In this document: piece after piece, positions 58,458 through 64,000 of the stretch
How the letters are laid out: each line of letters opens with the position of its first letter
Position numbering within the stretch: the stretch's first letter is position 1
Source of the DNA: Algoriphagus mannitolivorans DSM 15301
GTDB lineage: Bacteria > Bacteroidota > Bacteroidia > Cytophagales > Cyclobacteriaceae
Reading direction: 5' to 3'
Assembly (NCBI RefSeq): GCF_000429425.1
Contig: NZ_AUBV01000008.1
Location: forward strand, 186,001 to 250,000
DNA length: 64,000 nucleotides
The notes under the pieces: model-generated
Database searches by the model: none
Told to the model about the DNA's origin: nothing
The model's input: only the letters and a program-made list of their open reading frames with translations
Made by a program: the position numbers and the translations under genes

Positions 58458-59858
58458 TTATTTCAAGCTTCCGATCATGTCTTCGGGCTTCACCCATTCG
58501 TCAAATTGCTCAGAAGTCAAAAGACCTAAAGCAACCGCTGCTTCTCTTAGGCTAGTACCCTCCTTGTGAGCTTTCTTCGCGATTGCTGCAGCATTCTCAT
58601 AGCCAATATGGGTATTCAAGGCAGTCACAAGCATCAGAGAATTCTCCAGGTGTCTTTGAATCATTGGAGTGTTTGGCTCGATTCCGATTGCACAGTTGTC
58701 ATTGAAGGACACACAAGCGTCTCCGATCAATCTTGCTGACTGGAGGAAGTTAGCCGCGATCAAAGGTTTGAACACGTTCAACTCGAAATGTCCATTGGAA
58801 CCTCCGATAGTAATCGCCACATCATTGCCCATGACCTGAGCAGCCACCATGGTCATCGCCTCTACTTGCGTAGGATTCACTTTACCCGGCATGATAGAAG
58901 AGCCCGGTTCGTTTTCTGGGATCAAAATTTCCCCGATTCCGGATCTTGGACCTGAAGAAAGCATTCGGATATCATTGGCAATTTTCATCAAAGAAACTGC
59001 CAATTGCTTCAAGGCTCCATGTGCTTCTACCATTCCGTCATGTGCCGCCAAAGCTTCAAATTTGTTGGGAGCTGTGACAAATGGATGTCCGGAAAGTTCC
59101 GCAATTTTCATCGCCACTAATTCAGAATACCCTTGGGGGGTGTTCAAGCCAGTTCCAACAGCAGTACCACCCAAAGCCAGTTCGGAAAGGTGCGCTAAGG
59201 TGTTTTTCAAGGCTCTCAAGCCATGATCCAACTGAGCCACATAGCCACTGAATTCTTGCCCCAATGTCAATGGAGTGGCATCCATAAAGTGTGTACGCCC
59301 GATTTTCACCACATTTTTGAAAGCCTCGGCTTTTGCCGCCAAAGTATCTCTTAACTTCTGAACTCCCGGAATGGTCGTTTCCACCACCATTTGGTAGGCC
59401 GCGATATGCATTGCCGTAGGATAGGTGTCATTTGAGGACTGGGACTTGTTCACATCATCATTTGGGTGAATTTTCTTTTTGGCATCTTCCAAAGAGCCTC
59501 CCAACAAAACATGCGCGCGATAGGCAATCACCTCGTTGGTATTCATGTTGGACTGAGTACCAGAACCTGTCTGCCAGATCACCAATGGGAACTGGTCATC
59601 GTGCTGGCCTGCCAGAATCTCATCACAGACCTGACCAATGATATCTGCCTTGGACTGCTCCATTACTCCCAACTCGGCATTGGTTTGGGCAGCTGCTTTT
59701 TTGAGGATGGCAAATGCACGGATGATTTCAATCGGCATTCGGTTTTTTTCACCGCCAATTTTAAAATTGTTGATGGAGCGCTGAGTCTGGGCTCCCCAGT
59801 ATTTGTCCGCAGGTACCTCTACAGGCCCCATGGTGTCTTTTTCAATTCGTATTGACAT
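58458..59858 (-). CDS. fumC: Class II fumarate hydratase
   Basis: Iron-independent TCA-cycle fumarase (fumarate to L-malate). The 466-residue protein has [20 protein letters not shown] at the start, [14 protein letters not shown], the central [20 protein letters not shown] and the signature [13 protein letters not shown]. The ATG at 59856-59858 is chosen because an upstream in-frame ATG would add 16 residues with no family match. The promoter carries a TAACTTTG box; the gene ends in a terminator. Confidence 0.95.
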   Translation of the reverse strand: MSIRIEKDTMGPVEVPADKYWGAQTQRSINNFKIGGEKNRMPIEIIRAFAILKKAAAQTNAELGVMEQSKADIIGQVCDEILAGQHDDQFPLVIWQTGSGTQSNMNTNEVIAYRAHVLLGGSLEDAKKKIHPNDDVNKSQSSNDTYPTAMHIAAYQMVVETTIPGVQKLRDTLAAKAEAFKNVVKIGRTHFMDATPLTLGQEFSGYVAQLDHGLRALKNTLAHLSELALGGTAVGTGLNTPQGYSELVAMKIAELSGHPFVTAPNKFEALAAHDGMVEAHGALKQLAVSLMKIANDIRMLSSGPRSGIGEILIPENEPGSSIMPGKVNPTQVEAMTMVAAQVMGNDVAITIGGSNGHFELNVFKPLIAANFLQSARLIGDACVSFNDNCAIGIEPNTPMIQRHLENSLMLVTALNTHIGYENAAAIAKKAHKEGTSLREAAVALGLLTSEQFDEWVKPEDMIGSLK

Positions 59859-59891
59859 GGTTATTCGGAATAGGTGTATGATTTCAGGTCG

Positions 59892-59899
59892 CAAAGTTA
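59892..59899 (-). promoter_or_regulatory. -7 box of the fumC promoter
   Basis: Minus strand TAACTTTG (59892-59899), an exact TAnnTTTG match, 33 nt before the fumC ATG. A -33 element was not found at the usual distance. Confidence 0.4.
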
Positions 59900-59934
59900 A
59901 GGTCAAAAGGTTTTTTAGCCTAAAGGGCAGCCAT

Positions 59935-60429
59935 TTAATCCTTGTCCTTCATCTGAAAATTGATCAAATCATGAAATACTTTCCGGGTCATTTTTATTTG
60001 ACGATGGAAAAAGAACATTCCCAGTAAATAATTGACAATCCCCAGACAAAGGCAAAGGAGCCCATAAATGGGGTTTTTGATGCCAAAAAAGTAAAATCCG
60101 GAAAACGCCAGCAATACAATACTCCAAAAAGCAAGGAAAAACACAGTGGTGGGAAAAAGCTGGAATTTCAAAAATATGATAGATCCTCTGGGCGTCTCTT
60201 CCACTTCCCCTCGAATCAAGGGTAGAAAAGTCTCCCCTTTTTTGACAACCCGGGAAATGCGAAATCCCTCCTGGCCGATCATCCCATTAAACTTGATGCT
60301 ATCCGGGAGGACTTGAGTTCTGGAATCCAAAAAATTCACCTCCCTAGTCACCCGCATCAAATGTCCCAAAACCTCCTTTTTGGAGAGGACACTGACAAGC
60401 GTTTCGGTATGGTAGGGAAGTAAATTCAC
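59935..60429 (-). CDS. Membrane protein, unknown function
   Basis: A 164-residue protein with a soluble N-terminal half ([40 protein letters not shown]) and two C-terminal helices (about 96-117 and 123-143, [18 protein letters not shown] and [18 protein letters not shown]). No family is recognised. It is 2 bp downstream of ridA on the same strand and upstream of fumC, so it may be co-transcribed with ridA. Confidence 0.65.
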   Translation of the reverse strand: MNLLPYHTETLVSVLSKKEVLGHLMRVTREVNFLDSRTQVLPDSIKFNGMIGQEGFRISRVVKKGETFLPLIRGEVEETPRGSIIFLKFQLFPTTVFFLAFWSIVLLAFSGFYFFGIKNPIYGLLCLCLGIVNYLLGMFFFHRQIKMTRKVFHDLINFQMKDKD

Positions 60430-60431
60430 GT

Positions 60432-60812
60432 TTATTTCACGGCAATGCAGGAGATTTCCACACTGACATTTTTGGGAAGCCTACTTACCTCAACTGTTTC
60501 CCGAGCAGGAGGGTTCGATTTAAAATATTGCCCATAGGCGTCATTAATTACGTTAAATTGACCCATTTCCCGGATGAAAATGGTGCATTTGACCACATCA
60601 GAAAATCCAAAACCTGCCGCCCGGAGAACCGCCTCCATATTTTTCATGACTGCGTGAGTTTCTTCAGTGATGTTTTCATTGATCAATTCTCCAGTTTCAG
60701 CGTCCAAAGCAATTTGTCCGGAAACATATAACGTATTACCTGCAAGAACCGCCTGGGAATAAGGTCCGATTGGCGCTGGGGCTTCTGCTGTGAAAATGAT
60801 TTGGTTTGACAT
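60432..60812 (-). CDS. ridA: RidA family reactive-intermediate deaminase
   Basis: Enamine/imine deaminase that clears 2-aminoacrylate and related PLP-enzyme by-products. The 126-residue trimer subunit shows PAPIGPYSQAVLAGNTLYVSG, the conserved Arg in PPARETVEVSRLP and the C-terminal VSVEISCIAVK with the catalytic-site residues. Length is normal. It is 2 bp upstream of the gene for a 164-residue membrane protein. The upstream gap holds a mazG terminator. Confidence 0.93.
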   Translation of the reverse strand: MSNQIIFTAEAPAPIGPYSQAVLAGNTLYVSGQIALDAETGELINENITEETHAVMKNMEAVLRAAGFGFSDVVKCTIFIREMGQFNVINDAYGQYFKSNPPARETVEVSRLPKNVSVEISCIAVK

Positions 60813-60853
60813 GGGGATAGATAATAGTTATAAGTTATTGGTATTTAAGTTAT

Positions 60854-60891
60854 TAAAAAGTCGATGATCTTTAATCCATGGACCATCGACT
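60854..60891 (-). terminator. Terminator after mazG
   Basis: Arms AGTCGATGATC (60859-60869) and GACCATCGACT (60881-60891), 10 of 11 positions paired, with a T-run on the minus-strand side (60854-60858). Confidence 0.65.
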
Positions 60892-60922
60892 GAAAAACTG
60901 GTCACTGCTCACTGAAATCTGC

Positions 60923-61723
60923 CTACTGCTTTTTCGCTTCGTTCCAATACACATCCATTTCAGCCAATGTCATCTCACTGAGATTTTTCCCGGCAGATTT
61001 GGCGGCATTTTCCAGATATTGAAACCGCTTAATGAATTTCAAATTCGTCCTTTCCAAAGCTTCCTCAGGATTGATATCAATAAAACGGGCATAATTGATC
61101 AAAGAAAAAAGCAGATCTCCAAACTCAGCTGTAGCCTTCTCTTTGTCGATTTCGGTTTCATCAGCGGCATTAAATTCCGCTTTGAATTCCTGCATTTCCT
61201 CCTCGACCTTTTCCCAGACCTGATGCTTTTCTTCCCAATCGAATCCGACTCCTCGAGCTTTTTCCTGAATTCGCATAGCTTTGATCAGTGCAGGAAGTGA
61301 TTTTGGGACACCTCCGAGAACCGAGACGTTTCCTTTTTCCTGGAGCTTGATTTTTTCCCAGTTTTGGCTGACCGTGTCCGCATCATTCGCTTCGGTATCC
61401 CCATAAATGTGCGGGTGGCGGCGAATGAGTTTTTCGCAAAGCGCATTCGTCAAGGTCGCCATATCAAAGTTGCCTTCTTCAGATCCGATCTTGGCATAGA
61501 AAACGATATGCAGCAGGATATCGCCTAGCTCTTTTTTGATTTCTTCCGGATTTCCGTCCAAAATGGCATCCGAAAGTTCGAAAGTTTCCTCAATCGTCAA
61601 ATGTCTCAGGCTTTCTGTCGTTTGCTTTTTATCCCAGGGACATTGGGCCCTGAGCTCATCCATGATGGTTAAAAGTCGATCAAAAGCAGCCAATTGCTCA
61701 GCTCGGGTACTCAAATTTGACAT
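60923..61723 (-). CDS. mazG: Nucleoside triphosphate pyrophosphohydrolase MazG
   Basis: House-cleaning NTP pyrophosphohydrolase. The 266-residue protein has two MazG domains: the first (about 10-115) with CPWDKKQTTESLRHLTIEET and ExxE/ED motifs in EETFELSDAI and KKELGDILLHIVFY, the second (about 150-255) with EKVEEEMQEFKAEF and AEFGDLLFSLINYARF. Length is normal for the two-domain form. It is divergent from an NqrM-like gene across an 18-bp palindrome and ends in a terminator. Confidence 0.94.
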   Translation of the reverse strand: MSNLSTRAEQLAAFDRLLTIMDELRAQCPWDKKQTTESLRHLTIEETFELSDAILDGNPEEIKKELGDILLHIVFYAKIGSEEGNFDMATLTNALCEKLIRRHPHIYGDTEANDADTVSQNWEKIKLQEKGNVSVLGGVPKSLPALIKAMRIQEKARGVGFDWEEKHQVWEKVEEEMQEFKAEFNAADETEIDKEKATAEFGDLLFSLINYARFIDINPEEALERTNLKFIKRFQYLENAAKSAGKNLSEMTLAEMDVYWNEAKKQ

Positions 61724-61771
61724 GTCTTGGGAAACTAAGGCGAAGTTGTGGACGTTTTCGAAGTAAAGCTT

Positions 61772-61789
61772 TAAATTTGCGCAAATTTA
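61772..61789. promoter_or_regulatory. 18-bp perfect palindrome of two back-to-back -7 boxes
   Basis: TAAATTTGCGCAAATTTA (61772-61789) is perfectly palindromic and contains TAAATTTG on both strands, so it can supply the -7 box of the mazG promoter (minus, about 59 nt before its ATG) and of the NqrM-like gene (plus, about 17 nt before its ATG). That it fires both ways is inference. Confidence 0.55.
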
Positions 61790-61795
61790 TCCGTT

Positions 61796-62026
61796 ATGAC
61801 AACTGTGTTGATTACCGTAGGCTTTGTGGCGTTGTTCTTTGTATTAATGTCCGTAAGGCTCATTCTACTTAAAAACGGTGAATTCAAAGGCACCTGTGCT
61901 TCCCAAAGTCCTTTCTTGAATAAAGAAGGTGCTACCTGTGGGTATTGTGGAAAAACCATGGATGGCAACACCTCCTGTGGAAATCCGGACAATGAGGTCG
62001 ACAAGGTTTTGGCCAAATTCAAATAA
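61796..62026 (+). CDS. NqrM-like (DUF539) small membrane protein
   Basis: A 76-residue protein: one N-terminal membrane helix (TTVLITVGFVALFFVLMSVR) and a C-terminal cysteine cluster (GTCASQSPF, then ATCGYCGKTMDGNTSCGN) with four cysteines. The layout resembles NqrM, the factor that helps insert iron into Na+-NQR, which has a short helix and a CxxxC-rich tail. No nqr gene is nearby. A different metal-binding or maturation role is possible. It is divergent from mazG. Confidence 0.55.
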   Translation: MTTVLITVGFVALFFVLMSVRLILLKNGEFKGTCASQSPFLNKEGATCGYCGKTMDGNTSCGNPDNEVDKVLAKFK

Positions 62027-62082
62027 CAGTCTCTGTTTAATTCATTTTTGTTCTTTTTAGAACCTATTAATACCAACTATAC

Positions 62083-63477
62083 GTGTCGTTAATCAAATCT
62101 ATTTCAGGTATTCGAGGAACCATCGGAGGCAAATCCGGTGAAGGCTTGACCCCAATTGATGTTGTAAAATTTGCTTCAGCCTATGGGGCTTGGGTGATCG
62201 AGAAAACAGGAAATCCCAAGGTGGTAATTGGTCGGGATGCCAGAATCTCCGGAGACATGATCTCCAGACTAGTTTCCGCCACCTTGCAAGGCTTGGGTAT
62301 TCACGTAGTGGATCTGGGGCTTAGCACTACCCCGACTGTTGAATTCGCGGTACCCCGAGAAAATGCCGGGGGAGGAATCATCTTGACGGCCAGCCATAAT
62401 CCAATCCAATGGAATGCGCTGAAACTGTTGAATTCAGTCGGTGAATTTATTTCAGATGAGGAGGGAAAGGCGATTTTGGAAAAAGCCGAAAAAGAGGATT
62501 TCACCTTTGCAGAAGTGAAAAAACTCGGAAAATACACCCAAATCGAAGATTACATGGACCGTCACATCCAGCACGTACTTGATTTGGAACTGGTGGATGT
62601 AGAAGCCATCAAAAAGCGAAATTTCAAAGTCGTCGTGGATGCAGTAAATTCCACTGGAGGGATCGCTGTACCCAAGTTGCTTCGAGCCCTAGGTGTGGAA
62701 GTTATCGAGGAAATGTACTGCACTCCAGACGGGCATTTTCCACACAATCCAGAGCCTCTTCCAGAAAACTTGAGAGAAATCTCCAAAAAGCTGGAAAAGG
62801 GGAATTTTGACTTGGGAATTGTCGTCGATCCAGACGTAGACCGATTGGCATTTATCAATGAGGATGGCTCCATGTTTGGGGAAGAATATACCTTGGTGGC
62901 AGTAGCAGATTATGTTCTATCCAAAACTCCTGGAAATACGGTATCCAACCTTTCTTCCACTAGAGCCTTGAAAGACGTTACCCTCAAAAGAGGCGGAAAC
63001 TATACTGCAGCAGCTGTTGGTGAAGTCAATGTAGTGAATCAGATGAAAGCTGTGGATGCAGTGATCGGTGGGGAAGGAAACGGGGGAATCATCTATCCAA
63101 CCTCCCACTATGGAAGAGATGCCTTGGTTGGAATCGGCTTATTCCTGACCCATTTGGCCAAATTCGGCAAGTCTATTTCCATGCTTCGGGCATCCTATCC
63201 GAATTACTACATTTCCAAAAATAAGATCGAACTCACTCCGGAAATCGACGTGGACAGAATCCTTTTGGAGATCAAAAATAAATACAAAAAGCAGCCTATC
63301 AATGATATTGATGGCGTAAAAATAGAATTTGACAAGGAGTGGGTTCACTTGAGAAAATCAAATACTGAACCTATCATTCGGATTTACTCAGAATCAGACT
63401 CCGAAGCGACCGCAGAGCATTTGGCTAAAAAGATTATTTTAGACATCAAGGAAGTGGTCAGCGCTTCTTTGATCTAA
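62083..63477 (+). CDS. glmM: Phosphoglucosamine mutase
   Basis: Converts glucosamine-6-phosphate to glucosamine-1-phosphate for UDP-GlcNAc and peptidoglycan. The 464-residue protein has the phosphoserine loop TASHNPIQWNALKLL, the metal motif DPDVDRLAFI, and the sugar-binding GGEGNGGIIYP. It starts with GTG (MSLIKSISGIRGTIGGKSGE), which the family's SISGIRGT motif requires. The phosphomannomutase/phosphoglucomutase families share this fold, but the motifs and length fit GlmM best. 36 bp before the cysteine desulfurase gene. Confidence 0.88.
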   Translation: MSLIKSISGIRGTIGGKSGEGLTPIDVVKFASAYGAWVIEKTGNPKVVIGRDARISGDMISRLVSATLQGLGIHVVDLGLSTTPTVEFAVPRENAGGGIILTASHNPIQWNALKLLNSVGEFISDEEGKAILEKAEKEDFTFAEVKKLGKYTQIEDYMDRHIQHVLDLELVDVEAIKKRNFKVVVDAVNSTGGIAVPKLLRALGVEVIEEMYCTPDGHFPHNPEPLPENLREISKKLEKGNFDLGIVVDPDVDRLAFINEDGSMFGEEYTLVAVADYVLSKTPGNTVSNLSSTRALKDVTLKRGGNYTAAAVGEVNVVNQMKAVDAVIGGEGNGGIIYPTSHYGRDALVGIGLFLTHLAKFGKSISMLRASYPNYYISKNKIELTPEIDVDRILLEIKNKYKKQPINDIDGVKIEFDKEWVHLRKSNTEPIIRIYSESDSEATAEHLAKKIILDIKEVVSASLI

Positions 63478-63513
63478 TACAAATTTCAGCAATACCCCAC
63501 CCAACCCTAGAGA

Positions 63514-64000
63514 ATGAAAGTTTACTTTGACAATGCCGCCACCACAGCCATGGACGATCGCGTGATCGAGGCCATGCTCCCCTTTATGAAATCCCATTTC
63601 GGCAATCCTTCCTCGGTTCATAGTCATGGCCGGGAGGTGAGAAATGCCATTGAGAAATCAAGAAAAAAGGTGGCGGAATTGCTCAATGCCTCTCCTTCAG
63701 AGATTTTCTTCACTTCGGGAGGTACAGAGGCTGACAACACTGCCTTAGTCTGCGGAGTGGAAACCCACGGCATTACCCATGCAATTAGCTCCCCGATCGA
63801 GCACCATGCGGTGCTACATACGCTTGAGGTTTTGGAGAAAAAAGGTAAAATCAAACTCAGCCTTTTGAACCTAAATGAAAAGGGGGAAATCGATCCTACT
63901 CAATTGGAAGATCTGCTGAAAGCAAACCCTAACAGCCTGGTGTCTCTGATGCATGCCAACAATGAGATCGGAAACTTGAACGATTTGGAGAAAATCGGAA
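63514..64000 (+). CDS. Cysteine desulfurase (NifS/IscS family), 3' end off window
   Basis: PLP enzyme that takes sulfur from cysteine for Fe-S and thiolated products. About 162 residues are visible before the right edge, beginning MKVYFDNAATTAMDDRVIEA, then NPSSVHSHGREVRNAIEKSR and FFTSGGTEADN, with EHHAVLHTLE and SLMHANNEIGNLN (the cofactor-binding NNExG). The PLP lysine and active-site cysteine lie beyond the window, so IscS versus SufS/NifS type cannot be decided. It follows glmM. Confidence 0.9.
   Translation, partial: MKVYFDNAATTAMDDRVIEAMLPFMKSHFGNPSSVHSHGREVRNAIEKSRKKVAELLNASPSEIFFTSGGTEADNTALVCGVETHGITHAISSPIEHHAVLHTLEVLEKKGKIKLSLLNLNEKGEIDPTQLEDLLKANPNSLVSLMHANNEIGNLNDLEKIG

Noticed and set aside
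1..64000. CRISPR array, IS element, prophage or integrase
   Set aside because: No regularly spaced repeats, transposase, integrase, capsid or terminase reading was found on either strand.

Overview
The window reads as a chromosomal segment of a Bacteroidota bacterium, most likely order Cytophagales (an Algoriphagus-like Cyclobacteriaceae member). Supporting signs are the gliding lipoprotein GldD, a BatD protein, TonB-plug/carboxypeptidase-regulatory proteins, a DUF3810 protein, an S16 ribosomal protein with a long A/E/K tail, the scarcity of Shine-Dalgarno sites, and repeated TAnnTTTG promoter -7 boxes (TATCTTTG, TAACTTTG, TATATTTG). Species placement is inference.

Layout. 1-13 kb: lipid, tRNA-modification and envelope genes (cdsA, DUF2007, CPBP protease, dusB, DMT exporter, degenerate M23 protein, DUF3810, NfuA-like, ThuA, VanX-like dipeptidase, SDR, ccmB, fatty acid hydroxylase, PQQ dehydrogenase with an inserted cytochrome c domain). 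13-20 kb: an AraC regulator divergent from four genes forming a trans-4-hydroxy-L-proline catabolic set (epimerase, D-amino-acid oxidoreductase, DapA-type deaminase, semialdehyde dehydrogenase). 20-33 kb: dinB-like, gldD, SSS symporter, APH-type kinase, recG, a UPF0175/DUF3368 toxin-antitoxin pair, aspartate kinase, ribH, a TPR protein, pdhA, recF, a nucleotidyltransferase. 33-49 kb: P-II/amt ammonium module, batD-aroC, a dicarboxylate symporter, SerC-like and aroQ, two tandem TonB-plug proteins with a beta-barrel protein, gltX. 54-64 kb: rpsP-rimM-trmD-rplS, tRNA-Arg(CCT), a cNMP-patatin protein, fumC, ridA, mazG, an NqrM-like protein, glmM and the start of a cysteine desulfurase.

The unusual part is 49.3-53.5 kb, an AT-rich island between gltX and the ribosomal protein genes. 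It holds a parDE pair with a clear operator palindrome, an unassigned gene fragment, an HExxH lipoprotein gene broken by an in-frame stop and a frameshift, and two tandem small lipoprotein genes. Each small gene overlaps, by ATGA, the 3' end of the metalloprotease gene; the second overlaps only a 17-codon orphan tail of it. The two copies end in an exact 78-bp repeat. This resembles the orphan-tip plus immunity-gene arrays of polymorphic toxin loci and is the best candidate for an undescribed system here. No IS element, prophage, CRISPR array or recognised riboswitch was seen.
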